From Tamlana carrageenivorans (GTDB lineage Bacteria > Bacteroidota > Bacteroidia > Flavobacteriales > Flavobacteriaceae): DNA of 64,000 bases. Under the pieces are notes generated by a model. It did not search any database, had not been told where the DNA came from, and was given only the letters and a program-made list of their open reading frames with translations. The DNA lies in NCBI RefSeq assembly GCF_002893765.1, contig NZ_CP025938.1:2561501-2625500 (forward strand), in the 5' to 3' direction. A program made the translations under genes and the position numbers. Below, piece by piece: positions 43,263 to 53,075 of this stretch (positions are counted from its first letter, which is position 1; every line of letters begins with the position of its first letter).

Positions 43263-44567
43263 ATGGAAAAAAATAAAATCAAAAATTTTTTGTTGTCTGT
43301 AGAGCAAGTACCTTCTTTGGTGTATCTGGTTAAGTGGGTGTTAATATGTCTAGTTTTAGGTGTTATTGTAGGGGGGATTTCGGCTTTTTTTCTAATAAGC
43401 TTAAGTTGGGCTACCGATTATAGAGAATCACATCAATGGATTATTTGGTTTTTACCTATTGGCGGATTTATAATTGGCTTATCGTATCACCTATACGGAA
43501 GTAGTGTTGTTAAAGGGAATAATTTATTGCTGGAAGAATTTCATACACCAAAAAAAATAATCCCTTTTCGGATGGCACCTTTAGTCCTTTTTGGCACTGT
43601 TATTACTCATTTATTTGGAGGATCAGCCGGTCGAGAGGGAACTGCAGTTCAAATAGGAGGTGCTGTTGCCGATAGATTTACTAAAATTTTGAAGCTTTCT
43701 AAACGAGACCGAAAAATTATATTGATTGCAGGTATTAGTGCTGGTTTTGCTTCCGTTTTTGGAACCCCATTAGCAGGAGGGATTTTTGCATTAGAAGTTC
43801 TAGTATTGGGCCGTTTACGTTTGGATGCCATAATTCCTAGTTTTATAGCCGCTGTTTTTTCAGATTATTTTTGCGAAATATGGGGTGTTTCTCATACGCA
43901 TTATAAGATTAGCGAAGTTGCAGAAATGACTCCAGTAAATTTACTATGGTGCTTGCTAGCAGGAATTATTTTTGGATTAGTAGCGATGCTGTTTTCAAAA
44001 TCTACACATTTTTGGGGGCATCTTTTTGGTAAGTTTTTTAAATATCCGCCATTGCGTCCTGTGGTTGGAGGGGTTATTTTGGCGATTATAATATACCTAA
44101 TGGGCACCACCAAATACATTGGGTTAGGGATTCCTACCATAGTTGATGCTTTTAACGTGGATTTAAATTCTTATGATTTTTTCTTAAAATTGCTTTTTAC
44201 ATCCTTCACCCTTGGCGCCGGATTTAAAGGTGGTGAGGTGACGCCTTTGTTTTTTATTGGAGCAACTTTAGGGAATGCTTTAATCTGGTTTATACCCTTA
44301 CCTATGGGGCTACTTGCAGGTATGGGGTTTGTGGCTGTTTTTGCAGGAGCTACTAACACCCCCATAGCATGTACGGTTATGGGTATTGAACTTTTTGGTA
44401 TTGAATCTGGCGTATTTATTGCCTTAGCTTGCTCTACAGCTTATTTGTTTTCGGGACACTCGGGTGTGTATTCTGCTCAAATTATCGGAAGTCCGAAAAA
44501 CAATGTGTTTTTTAGAGAAAAAGGCTTGCATTTATCTGAAATTAAAAATAGAAGAAGCAAAAAATGA
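43263..44567 (+). CDS. ClC-family chloride channel/transporter
   Basis: 434 residues, with about ten membrane helices. The anion-selectivity loops are GSAGREGTAVQIGGAVAD near residue 120 (the GREGP loop, with Thr in place of Pro) and TLGAGFKGGEVTPLFFIGATLG near 318. The Thr substitution and the LFGGSAG loop fit the ClcB/YfeO-like branch rather than ClcA. Whether it is a channel or an H+ exchanger cannot be settled. Confidence 0.92.
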   Translation: MEKNKIKNFLLSVEQVPSLVYLVKWVLICLVLGVIVGGISAFFLISLSWATDYRESHQWIIWFLPIGGFIIGLSYHLYGSSVVKGNNLLLEEFHTPKKIIPFRMAPLVLFGTVITHLFGGSAGREGTAVQIGGAVADRFTKILKLSKRDRKIILIAGISAGFASVFGTPLAGGIFALEVLVLGRLRLDAIIPSFIAAVFSDYFCEIWGVSHTHYKISEVAEMTPVNLLWCLLAGIIFGLVAMLFSKSTHFWGHLFGKFFKYPPLRPVVGGVILAIIIYLMGTTKYIGLGIPTIVDAFNVDLNSYDFFLKLLFTSFTLGAGFKGGEVTPLFFIGATLGNALIWFIPLPMGLLAGMGFVAVFAGATNTPIACTVMGIELFGIESGVFIALACSTAYLFSGHSGVYSAQIIGSPKNNVFFREKGLHLSEIKNRRSKK

Positions 44568-44732
44568 TAGTATTGGGACCTTGCACATCTTATTGAGATT
44601 TTAGATGGATGATGAAATGAAAAATTAATCAGGTTTTGGAATAACAAAAACAATTCCTTAAAAACACCAATCTTATTTTAGCTAAAGGTACCGTTTTATT
44701 GAAGTAAGCACCTGTTTATAGCGACAAAGCTA

Positions 44733-46103
44733 TTATCCCATAAGCCATTTAATAATTTTCAATTTAAAATGGGAATAGGGTGCATACTTAACATTGGGCT
44801 CTAGCCAAAAGGATTTGTGTAAAATGCTTTTTTGATGCGTAAAAGTATCGAAACCTGTTTTACCATGATAAGCTCCTATACCACTTAAACCAACTCCTCC
44901 AAATGGTAAATGACTGTTGTTTGATAAATGCATGAGGCTATCGTTTACCGCACCGCCACCAAATGAGACTTCGTGAAGTATTTTATTAATAGTTTTTTTA
45001 TTTTTTGAATAGATATAAGATGATAAAGGCTTAGGGCGTTCCTTAACTTTTTTTATAGCTTCGTCGAGATTTGTGAATGTGATAATAGGTAGGATCGGAC
45101 CAAAAATCTCGTCTTGCATCACATCATCATCAAAAGTAACTTGGTGTAAAATACACGGTTCTATAAACCTGTTTTCACAATTGGTTTGTCCGCCGTAATA
45201 GATTTTATCTTTGTCCAGAAGTTTAATCAGGCGCTTATAATTAGCCGCATTTATAATTTGTAAATAATTATCTTCTATGGTAGCACTGCTGTAATGCGCA
45301 GAAATTTCGGCTTTTAAAGCTTCAAGAAATTCGGTTTCAATCGCTTTTTCAACCAAAACATAATCGGGAGCGACACAGGTTTGTCCGGCGTTTAAAAACT
45401 TAGCCCAAACCATACGTTTGGCCGTCATTTTTATATCGGTATCGGCCATCACAAAAGTGGGGCTTTTACCACCCAGTTCTAGTGTAACAGGCGTTAAATT
45501 TTCAGCAGCAGCTTTATAGATTATTTTTCCAACAGCGGTACTTCCGGTAAAGAAAATTTTATCAAAACGATGTTTTAGCAGTGCTGTGGTTTCTTCTACG
45601 CCACCTTCAACAACGCAAAAATAGTCGCTAGGGAAATTATTATTAATAAGGTTGGCCATCACTTCCGATGTTTTTTTTGGAAGTTCACTAGGCTTTAAAA
45701 TAACCGTGTTTCCAGCGGCTAAGGCTGTAATAGCGGGTAACAATGATAATTGATAAGGGTAATTCCAAGCACCTATAACCAATACATTTCCTAAGGGCTC
45801 GGGAATTACATAGCTCTTTGCAGGCCAGTTGACTAATCCCGTAGAAACGCTTTGTTTCTTGCTCCACTTTCTTATGTTTTTGATGAAGCTTGATAATTCA
45901 TGGTAAACGAGCGCCAGTTCGGTGACATAGGTTTCAAATTGCGATTTGCCAAAATCTTCATAAATGGCTTGGTACAATAAAGCTTCGTTAGATTTTAAAA
46001 GGGTTTCAATTTTTTTAAGCTGCGTTATTCTAAAGGAGACATCTTTAGTGCTATTGGAATTAAAAAAGGCTTGTTGCTGTTTTAGTAAGGTATTAATGTC
46101 CAT
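44733..46103 (-). CDS. Aldehyde dehydrogenase (ALDH3-like, fatty-aldehyde type)
   Basis: 456 residues, the short ALDH3-type length. PLGNVLVIGAWNYPYQLSLLPAI near residue 108, FTGSTAVGKIIYKAA near 185, catalytic Glu in TLELGGKSPTFV near 208 and catalytic Cys in LNAGQTCVAPDYVL near 242 are all present. It oxidises medium- to long-chain aldehydes with NAD(P)+. It stands alone; the C-terminus (YSHFKLKIIKWLMG) looks amphipathic and could associate with membrane. Confidence 0.93.
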   Translation of the reverse strand: MDINTLLKQQQAFFNSNSTKDVSFRITQLKKIETLLKSNEALLYQAIYEDFGKSQFETYVTELALVYHELSSFIKNIRKWSKKQSVSTGLVNWPAKSYVIPEPLGNVLVIGAWNYPYQLSLLPAITALAAGNTVILKPSELPKKTSEVMANLINNNFPSDYFCVVEGGVEETTALLKHRFDKIFFTGSTAVGKIIYKAAAENLTPVTLELGGKSPTFVMADTDIKMTAKRMVWAKFLNAGQTCVAPDYVLVEKAIETEFLEALKAEISAHYSSATIEDNYLQIINAANYKRLIKLLDKDKIYYGGQTNCENRFIEPCILHQVTFDDDVMQDEIFGPILPIITFTNLDEAIKKVKERPKPLSSYIYSKNKKTINKILHEVSFGGGAVNDSLMHLSNNSHLPFGGVGLSGIGAYHGKTGFDTFTHQKSILHKSFWLEPNVKYAPYSHFKLKIIKWLMG

Positions 46104-46316
46104 AGGTCATTTTTTTTCGCCTTTAATGTTATAGTTAATTCGCAGTTCCGAAAACACCGTTAAGCTTTAACCTAATGATTTCAAAGCGAGTTTCTAAATT
46201 TAGGTGTCAAGCCATAAATTTAGATAAAGATTTGTAAGCCCAGATTTTTTTGATTGCGTTTTTTATTCAATAGAAAAAATAAACAGCATTTTTTACGGAG
46301 AAAAGGTGATAAAATT

Positions 46317-46419
46317 AAAAAAGCTGTTTAAACCTAAGCCTTTACTATGACTTTCTAGAAATATGATTTTTCTACAAAGGGATGAAGCAAATGGCCACCT
46401 AACTTTAAACAGCTTTTTT
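46317..46419. repeat. 103-bp element with 16-bp inverted repeat ends
   Basis: The left arm AAAAAAGCTGTTTAAA (46317-46332) and right arm TTTAAACAGCTTTTTT (46404-46419) are exact inverses; the T run makes it a possible long-loop terminator for the YceI gene, which ends at 46437. The ends AAAAGCTGT/ACAGCTTTT resemble those of the element at 31235. The rest of the 333-bp gap holds nothing recognisable. Confidence 0.55.
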
Positions 46420-46436
46420 CAAGAAGGTATGCGTCA

Positions 46437-47066
46437 TTAGTTTTCGCGTAAAAATGTACTCACTTCAATAGCAACATCTTCCCAAGTTTTACTAACACCA
46501 TCAGCACCTTTATGTAAATCGAAACACACTTTATTTAACGATTCTAAAGCGTCTAAGGCTTTCCAATCGGCAAGATTCATAACACCAGTTAAGGTAACGC
46601 GTCTTTCATCTGTAATAGCAACATCCATAGGTAAATTTTGTGTTTCACCATTCATTGTAATTGAAGCCACGGCCGAGCCATTTTCAAACTTTAGAGTTCC
46701 TGTAATTAAATTGGTGTCTAACATAGCTCCAAAAAATGCTGTTTTAATTTTTGCATCTCGAGTATTTGTAGGGTCGTTGGTAAACAAACTACTTACTGGA
46801 ATCGAAAAACTTAAGTTGTTTAAGGCTTCTTCTGGAGTGTCTCCCGTTTGTTCTTCAAACTTAACAGAGGTAAATTCTCCGCCAACCCCAACTTTATCGG
46901 TAGTTTTATAAGCGGTAAATTTTACAGAAGTGGCTTCTGGTTTTACCACAAATTTTGCGCTTGTTGCTGCTTCTGTAGATGTTTCTGTTTTTGATTCTTT
47001 TTTCTCTTGTTTACAAGCTGTTAGGCTCAATGTTATAGCAATAAAAAATAAGCTTATTTTTTTCAT
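46437..47066 (-). CDS. YceI-family lipoprotein
   Basis: 209 residues. A lipoprotein signal (ISLFFIAITLSLTACKQE, lipobox Cys near residue 18) is followed by a Glu/Lys-rich linker and a YceI lipocalin-like barrel (ATSVKFTAYKTTDKVGVGGE, GTLKFENGSAVASITMNGET). YceI proteins bind isoprenoid or other hydrophobic ligands in the periplasm. It is divergent from hemN. The FNR-type site between them is placed to serve hemN, not this gene. Confidence 0.88.
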   Translation of the reverse strand: MKKISLFFIAITLSLTACKQEKKESKTETSTEAATSAKFVVKPEATSVKFTAYKTTDKVGVGGEFTSVKFEEQTGDTPEEALNNLSFSIPVSSLFTNDPTNTRDAKIKTAFFGAMLDTNLITGTLKFENGSAVASITMNGETQNLPMDVAITDERRVTLTGVMNLADWKALDALESLNKVCFDLHKGADGVSKTWEDVAIEVSTFLREN

Positions 47067-47127
47067 TTTAAAATGTTTTTATTTATTCGAAAGTTAGTGA
47101 TTATTAAAGAATATCCCAATAACTGTT

Positions 47128-47171
47128 ATGACAATTATCATGTTTTGCCATTTTGAATTGGGGTATTTTTG
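47128..47171 (+). promoter_or_regulatory. FNR-type site and -7 box of hemN
   Basis: The site ATGACAATTATCAT (TGA-N6-TCA) at 47128-47141 is followed, 23 bases after TCA, by TATTTTTG (47164-47171), a perfect TAnnTTTG. Identical spacing is found at ccoI and ccoS. The predicted transcription start is at or near the A of the hemN ATG (47175), which would make the message leaderless. Confidence 0.78.
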
Positions 47172-47174
47172 GGT

Positions 47175-48539
47175 ATGTCAAACGCTTTAGTAAATAAATA
47201 TAACATTCCAGGGCCTCGATACACAAGCTATCCAACTGTGCCTTACTGGGATAATACCTCTTTCTCCTTAAGCCAATGGAAAACTTCGTTACACAAGGCT
47301 TTTAGTTCTAGTAACTCCGAAGAGGGTATTAGTTTATATATTCATCTGCCATTTTGCGAAAGTTTATGCACCTTTTGTGGTTGTAATAAGCGTATTACCA
47401 AACAGCATGGTGTAGAATCTCCATACATCAATGCCGTTTTAAAGGAATGGCAACTGTATTTAAAATTATTTGATGAAAAACCCATTATTAAAGCGCTCCA
47501 TCTTGGTGGTGGTACGCCCACGTTTTTCAGTCCGCAAAACTTAAAAACACTCATTAACGGCATTTTGAAGCATGCTATTATTGCCGAAAATTATGAGTTT
47601 AGCTTTGAAGGTCATCCTAATAATACCACAAAGGAACACCTACAGGCCTTGTATGATGTAGGTTTTAGACGTGTAAGTTACGGGGTTCAGGATTATAATG
47701 ATACCGTTCAAAAGGCGATTCATCGTATTCAACCTTTTGAAAATGTAAAACGTGTTACCGAACAAGCTAGAGCAATTGGCTACACATCGGTGAGTCATGA
47801 TATTATTTTTGGTTTACCCTTTCAGAGTTTAGAACATGTTAAGGAAACCATTTTAAAAACGAAATCGCTTTTGCCAGATCGTCTGGCCTTTTACAGCTAT
47901 GCACATGTGCCTTGGGTAAAAGGGAATGGACAACGCGGATTTAAAGATTCTGATGTGCCTTCTGGGGAATTAAAAAGAAAACAATACGAAATAGGGAAAC
48001 AGTTGTTAGCTGAGGTGGGGTATGAAGAGATTGGTATGGATCATTTTGCCTTAAAATCGGATACCTTATATCAATCCATGATTTCTGGTGATTTACATCG
48101 CAATTTTATGGGGTATTCAGATTCCAAAACCATGGCGATGATTGGTTTGGGTGTATCGGCTATAAGCGATAGTTGGTATGGCTTTGCGCAGAATGTAAAA
48201 TCTATTGAAGATTATTATAAATTACTTGATGCTGATACCATTCCGGTTTATCGTGGTCATATTTTAAATGAAGAAGATTTAATTGTGCGTCAGCATATTC
48301 TCAATTTGATGTGCCGTTTTAAAACCTCATGGACGCCAACATATTTGTATTTTGATGCCTTGCCAGATGTTCTTGTTAAATTAGAAGAAATGGAACATGA
48401 CGGTCTATTATTAAGAACAAAAAACAGTGTTGAGGTCACACCAAAAGGGCAACCTTTTGTGCGTAATATTTGTATGGCTTTTGATGTGTTATTACAAAGA
48501 AAGCAACCTCATACCCAGTTGTTTTCTATGACGGTATAG
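47175..48539 (+). CDS. hemN: Oxygen-independent coproporphyrinogen III oxidase
   Basis: 454 residues from ATG 47175 (MSNALVNKYNIPGPRYTSYP, the family start). It is a radical SAM enzyme with the cluster motif CESLCTFCGC near residue 62 and the SAM-binding LHLGGGTPTFFSP near 110. It decarboxylates coproporphyrinogen III in anaerobic haem synthesis, supplying haem for the cbb3 oxidase under low oxygen; this fits its FNR-type promoter. Confidence 0.95.
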   Translation: MSNALVNKYNIPGPRYTSYPTVPYWDNTSFSLSQWKTSLHKAFSSSNSEEGISLYIHLPFCESLCTFCGCNKRITKQHGVESPYINAVLKEWQLYLKLFDEKPIIKALHLGGGTPTFFSPQNLKTLINGILKHAIIAENYEFSFEGHPNNTTKEHLQALYDVGFRRVSYGVQDYNDTVQKAIHRIQPFENVKRVTEQARAIGYTSVSHDIIFGLPFQSLEHVKETILKTKSLLPDRLAFYSYAHVPWVKGNGQRGFKDSDVPSGELKRKQYEIGKQLLAEVGYEEIGMDHFALKSDTLYQSMISGDLHRNFMGYSDSKTMAMIGLGVSAISDSWYGFAQNVKSIEDYYKLLDADTIPVYRGHILNEEDLIVRQHILNLMCRFKTSWTPTYLYFDALPDVLVKLEEMEHDGLLLRTKNSVEVTPKGQPFVRNICMAFDVLLQRKQPHTQLFSMTV

Positions 48540-48639
48540 TGTTAAAATTGATGTGAAAATGTTTTTTTTAGCACATTAAATGTATTTACAATTTAAGTAG
48601 AATTAGTATAAACTCTAACTAACAACCATGCTAATTCTG

Positions 48640-48668
48640 AAGGGCTTTCTGAGGAAAGCCTTTTTTTT
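48640..48668. terminator. Terminator between hemN and the tolC-like gene
   Basis: The stem GGCTTTC/GAAAGCC with loop TGAG is followed by eight T on the plus strand. It ends hemN; the T run overlaps the stop codon of the convergent TolC gene (48667-48669). Confidence 0.88.
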
Positions 48669-50061
48669 AATCTATATCGGTAGCTAAAACATTGGATAGC
48701 TTCGCTTTAGTTTGCAGTAAATCGTATTCTATAGACACGCCTTTAAGTTCGGCATCTATGAGTTTAGATTCTCTAGAATTTACCAAAAACAAAGAGCTTT
48801 CGCCTAATGAAAATTTTCTTTCCTCGGCGTTTAGCATGATTTTATAGTCTGAAATAATCTCTGAGGTGTGTTGGGTTTGTACTTTGTATGAGGCAATTTC
48901 TTGGTTTACCGCGTTAATTTTATTCTGAAGCGTTACCCGTGTAGCACTAATGTCTAACGACGTGTTTTGAAGTTTCATTTTAGCCAATTGTAAATCGCCA
49001 CGTTCTTTTCTTAGAAATAAAGGGAAACTCACATTAACATAACTTTTATAATTAGCCGTATTAAAAGATTGAATGAGATCTGGTGTTTGCGATAAAAAAT
49101 TATATTGTAAATCTATTTTTGGTAACAGATTATTTGTTTTAAGTCTTTTTTCAACTTCTAAACTTTTATATTTATTTTGAAGCGATAACATTTTAGGATG
49201 ATTTTCTAAAGAGATATTTTCAATATTTAAATTACTGGTATTAAAAACCGCATCTATTTGATTACTGGTGCTAACATCAGGGATAATATTATCTTTTAAT
49301 TCAATAGGTGTATTTTCATTTAACCATAAATAATTGGAGAGTTCTAAAGTAGATTTAATATATTTTATTTTGGCTTTTTCTAAATTTAACTTTCTTGTAT
49401 TTAGAGTTATACGTGCTTCAACCGTGTCAATGGCCGGTCTTTCTCCAACCTCAAAACTTGTTTTGATGCCATCTAAACGCTCTTGGGCATTGTTTAAAAA
49501 GCTTTCATAGATGCGTTTTTCTTTATAGCTTTTTAGCCATTCGAAATAGCTTAATGAGGCTTGGTATACTATGTCATTTACAAGAAGTAAGCGGTCTGCT
49601 TTGGCTTGGTTAACAAATAGTTTGGCTTGTTTTAAAGTTGCCATACGTTCGTTAATTAGGAGGCCTTTGGCAAGAGAAACAGAAATCCCTGCACTATATA
49701 AACCATCGGTGGGTAAACTCGATTCTGGGTTTAAATACTGCCCTGTGTTTTCTTCAAAGTTACCTTTAAGTTCTATGCCATACCATGTGGGTATTTTAAA
49801 ACTAGCATTAAGCTTATCGTAATATTCGGTACCTTTAAAATTTTTTCTTCCATAATCAACTTCTAATTTAGGGTCGAAAGCGCCTCTAGATTTTAAAAGT
49901 TTCGCTTCACTTTCATTTAAAATTAGATTGGCTTGTTTTACAATAGGATGAAACGATTTTACATACCCTAAGTATTCTGCCAAGCTAATGGTTGATAGGC
50001 TATCTTGCGCATATAAATGGCAAGTAGATACTAATATTAGGCTTAATATGAAACGTCTCAT
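48667..50061 (-). CDS. TolC-family outer-membrane efflux protein
   Basis: 464 residues with a signal peptide (FILSLILVSTCHLYAQ). It has the repeated helical halves of TolC-like proteins (LILNESEAKLLKSRGAFDPK near 42; a second copy, KMKLQNTSLDISATRVTLQN, near 365). It forms the outer-membrane duct for the ABC/HlyD pair upstream. Its start overlaps the HlyD gene stop by 4 bases, so the three genes are coupled. Confidence 0.9.
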   Translation of the reverse strand: MRRFILSLILVSTCHLYAQDSLSTISLAEYLGYVKSFHPIVKQANLILNESEAKLLKSRGAFDPKLEVDYGRKNFKGTEYYDKLNASFKIPTWYGIELKGNFEENTGQYLNPESSLPTDGLYSAGISVSLAKGLLINERMATLKQAKLFVNQAKADRLLLVNDIVYQASLSYFEWLKSYKEKRIYESFLNNAQERLDGIKTSFEVGERPAIDTVEARITLNTRKLNLEKAKIKYIKSTLELSNYLWLNENTPIELKDNIIPDVSTSNQIDAVFNTSNLNIENISLENHPKMLSLQNKYKSLEVEKRLKTNNLLPKIDLQYNFLSQTPDLIQSFNTANYKSYVNVSFPLFLRKERGDLQLAKMKLQNTSLDISATRVTLQNKINAVNQEIASYKVQTQHTSEIISDYKIMLNAEERKFSLGESSLFLVNSRESKLIDAELKGVSIEYDLLQTKAKLSNVLATDID

Positions 50062-51407
50062 TTTTTGTCTTTTTTAGTCGTGCTTTGAGGTTGATAGTAA
50101 TTTGGCGGGAAACTGTTTATCTGACGCCAAATTTCAAACCAAATAGGGACATCTTGTAATAATGCCATGGTTCTTGCACCCGAACCAACCCGAATAGCTT
50201 CAGGCCATGGGTGTTGAGATTCGTCGGGAACCAGAAGTATTCTATACTTTCCGTTAGGGCTAATAAATTGCTCAATAGCGATAACCTCTGCACCATAAGT
50301 ACCGTAAGATACATTAGGCCATCCACTAAAAACAATAGCAGGCCATCCATCAAATTGAACACGGGCTTTTTCTCCAATGTGTAGTAGTGGCAGGTTTATA
50401 GGCTCTACATAAGTTTCAACAGCTAATTGGTATTCGGCAGGCATAATACCAACCAGCTCGGCACCCTCTTTAAAAGTCGTTCCTATACCATCGGTAATCA
50501 CTTTGTTTATGTAGCCTTTTTGAGGCGCCGTAACATATAGCAAACTGTTACGTTTTTTGTAATTACTATAGCTGTTTTCAAGTTTAGACACTTGCACATC
50601 AGCATCAAAGCTGTTAGATTGTGCCGTGTGCATATCACTTTGTGCTTTTGATATTTTATCGGAAAAGGTGGCGTTAACACGAGATAACTCAATTTGTGCA
50701 TTAATAACTTCGTTTTTGCTGGCAATAAACTTGTTCTCTTGAGCCATTAATTTGGCTTGTGTTTCTTGAAGCTTTAAACGCTTTTCTTCCACATCTTTCG
50801 TGGCCTTAAGACCTTCTTCTTCTAAAGTTAACGTTCGCTCATGCTGGCGTTTAGCAATCATGAGGTTTGTTTTTGAAGCTTCTAAATCGATACTATCACT
50901 TTTAACCTTTAGTTTGGCTTGAATTAATTTGTTTTCCGTTTGTTGTAGCTTAAGGCGTTGCTCATTTCGTAAAGCCACAATTTGTCGGTTTAAAGCATCA
51001 ATTTTATTAAGGTAGGCTTTTGCCGATGCACTTTTTGCTTGTATTTGATCATGAGTTCGTTCTACAAGTTGATCATCAAAATAGTCACTTTTAACTTCAG
51101 ATATACGCAAAATGGTATCACCTTCGTTTACGAGATCGCCCTCCTGTACATACCAGGCCTCTATACGTCCTGGAATTTGCGACATGATATGTTGCGGGCG
51201 TTGGTTAGGCTTTAAAGTGGTTACGACCCCCTGTCCGGTAATGTTTTGTGTCCAAGGTAAAAACATCACGATGAATAAAATGATGGCAGCACCAATTAAA
51301 AACCTATTAAAATATTTAAAATAGGTCTTGTTTAATACCTTTTTACCAGATTTAAACTCAGTTAGGTCTATCGAATTATTTAATTTATTGTTTGAAATAT
51401 TTAACAT
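50058..51407 (-). CDS. HlyD-family periplasmic adaptor
   Basis: 449 residues: one N-terminal membrane helix (FLIGAAIILFIVMFLPWTQN), a lipoyl-like half (PGRIEAWYVQEGDLVNEGDT near 90), a long coiled coil (about 140-290, rich in Lys, Gln and Glu) and the returning lipoyl half (VTAPQKGYINKVITDGIG near 305). It bridges the ABC transporter and TolC. It begins 9 bp after the ABC gene. Confidence 0.92.
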   Translation of the reverse strand: MLNISNNKLNNSIDLTEFKSGKKVLNKTYFKYFNRFLIGAAIILFIVMFLPWTQNITGQGVVTTLKPNQRPQHIMSQIPGRIEAWYVQEGDLVNEGDTILRISEVKSDYFDDQLVERTHDQIQAKSASAKAYLNKIDALNRQIVALRNEQRLKLQQTENKLIQAKLKVKSDSIDLEASKTNLMIAKRQHERTLTLEEEGLKATKDVEEKRLKLQETQAKLMAQENKFIASKNEVINAQIELSRVNATFSDKISKAQSDMHTAQSNSFDADVQVSKLENSYSNYKKRNSLLYVTAPQKGYINKVITDGIGTTFKEGAELVGIMPAEYQLAVETYVEPINLPLLHIGEKARVQFDGWPAIVFSGWPNVSYGTYGAEVIAIEQFISPNGKYRILLVPDESQHPWPEAIRVGSGARTMALLQDVPIWFEIWRQINSFPPNYYQPQSTTKKDKK

Positions 51408-51416
51408 AAACCTCGC

Positions 51417-53075
51417 TTATTTTTGAATTTTACCTTTTTCTAGAATAACAACTTCGTCACATTGGCCAATCCAACGTTTATTGTGTCCAACAACAATTAG
51501 AGCCCACGGACGTTTTTTATCGGATAAATAACTAATTATTTCTGTGGTTTCCTCTATGTTAAAACGATCTAAGGCGTCTTCTAGGATGAGCACTTGTGGT
51601 TTTTTTAAAATGGCTCTAGCCAGTACAATTTTTTTAGAAATGGTGTAAGACATTTGTTTACCATCGGGGTATAATATGGTGTGAAGCCCTTTGGGTTGTT
51701 CCTTTAAAAATGATTTTAACCCCACTATATTTAGTACTTCATGGATTTCTTCATCGGTTATTGATGGGTTTCCAAATGTTAAGTTTTCTTTGATGGTTCC
51801 TTCAAAAGGCGTTTCGTCGGAAAGTGATAAGCCTAATTTTGATCGATAGAAGTTTAGGTGTAAACTTTCAATCGACATATCATTAACATAAATGTTTCCT
51901 GAGGTAGGCTCAATAACACCCGAAATTAAACGAAGTAAAGTTGATTTTCCTGAACCGCTTTCCCCTCTAATAAGAATACGACTATCAGGGTTTATTTTTA
52001 AGGAAATATTGTGTAAAATATGTTTTTCTCGGTCGGAAACATTATAGGAAACATTGTCTAATTCAATATAAATACCGTTCTTAAATGTTGGTGTTTCACC
52101 ATATTGGTTTTCAATATCTTTATCAGCTATTTGACCTAATTTTTCTAATGAGGTTAGGGTGTCATAAAAGGACTCTAAACCAATGATTAGTTTTTCAACC
52201 GAACCGATAATAAGTAAAATGATAATTTCTGCAGCTACAAACTGACCAATATTCATTTCTTGATTAAGTACTAAAGCGCCTCCAATAACCAGTAAGCTTG
52301 CTGTTACAATCACTTTAAAACTTACCATTTGAATAAATTGCAGCATTAAAATTTTAAAATGACTTTCTCTGGCATTAAGATAATCATCAACTAAATTATC
52401 ATTTTTAGTCACCCCTAAATTAGTGCTTCCAGAGAGTTTGAAACTAATAACCGATCTGGCAATTTCCTGTATCCAGTGTGCCACTTTATATTTGTATTTG
52501 GACTCAGATAAACTGGTATCTAAACCTTTTTTAGCCGTAAATTTAAAGACAACGAAAATAAGAAGTAGTAATAACAGCCCAAATATGATAAAGAAAGCGT
52601 GGTAAAACGATAGTAGAATAAGGGCAAAAATAATTTGTAATACTGCCGAAGGTACATCAATAAGTATTTTAGATAAACTTTTTTGAATGATTAGAGTATC
52701 AAAAAAACGATTGGCTAATTCAGGAGGATAGTTATTACGTAATTCCGACATTTTAATTTTGGGAAACCTGTAACTTAACTCGAATGAAGTTCGCGTAAAA
52801 ATACGTTGTTGAATGGTTTCAATTATACGAAGTTGCATGAGTTTTAAACCGCCATCAAATGCCACACCTATAGTTACTAAAACGATAAGAACAATCCAAG
52901 AAGTGCTCACTTGTGCTCCTTGAATGAGGTTAATAATGGCTTGTATTCCCAAAGGAAGGGTTAAGGAAATGACTCCTGAGAATATCGCGTAGTAAAAAAC
53001 TTGTAATATTTCTTTTTTGTCTAATTCTAATAAGCCTAATAGGCGCTGCCATGGCGTTATTCCGAGGTGATTCAT
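51417..53075 (-). CDS. ABC transporter, membrane and ATPase domains, with unusual signature
   Basis: 552 residues: six membrane helices (about 20-300), then an ATPase domain. Walker A is intact (RGESGSGKSTLLRL near 382). The usual LSGGQ signature is replaced by MSYTISKKIVLARAIL near 484, and the Walker B end reads LILEDALDRF, where most transporters have DE. The switch His is present in VVGHNKRW. There is no N-terminal peptidase domain. With HlyD and TolC genes downstream it forms a type I-like export system. The 4-base overlap with the regulator gene shows co-transcription. Confidence 0.92.
   Translation of the reverse strand: MNHLGITPWQRLLGLLELDKKEILQVFYYAIFSGVISLTLPLGIQAIINLIQGAQVSTSWIVLIVLVTIGVAFDGGLKLMQLRIIETIQQRIFTRTSFELSYRFPKIKMSELRNNYPPELANRFFDTLIIQKSLSKILIDVPSAVLQIIFALILLSFYHAFFIIFGLLLLLLIFVVFKFTAKKGLDTSLSESKYKYKVAHWIQEIARSVISFKLSGSTNLGVTKNDNLVDDYLNARESHFKILMLQFIQMVSFKVIVTASLLVIGGALVLNQEMNIGQFVAAEIIILLIIGSVEKLIIGLESFYDTLTSLEKLGQIADKDIENQYGETPTFKNGIYIELDNVSYNVSDREKHILHNISLKINPDSRILIRGESGSGKSTLLRLISGVIEPTSGNIYVNDMSIESLHLNFYRSKLGLSLSDETPFEGTIKENLTFGNPSITDEEIHEVLNIVGLKSFLKEQPKGLHTILYPDGKQMSYTISKKIVLARAILKKPQVLILEDALDRFNIEETTEIISYLSDKKRPWALIVVGHNKRWIGQCDEVVILEKGKIQK

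Noticed and set aside
47067..47127. FNR-type control of the YceI gene by the shared site
   Set aside because: On the minus strand the sequence 23 bases after the dyad is AATAATCA, not a -7 box.
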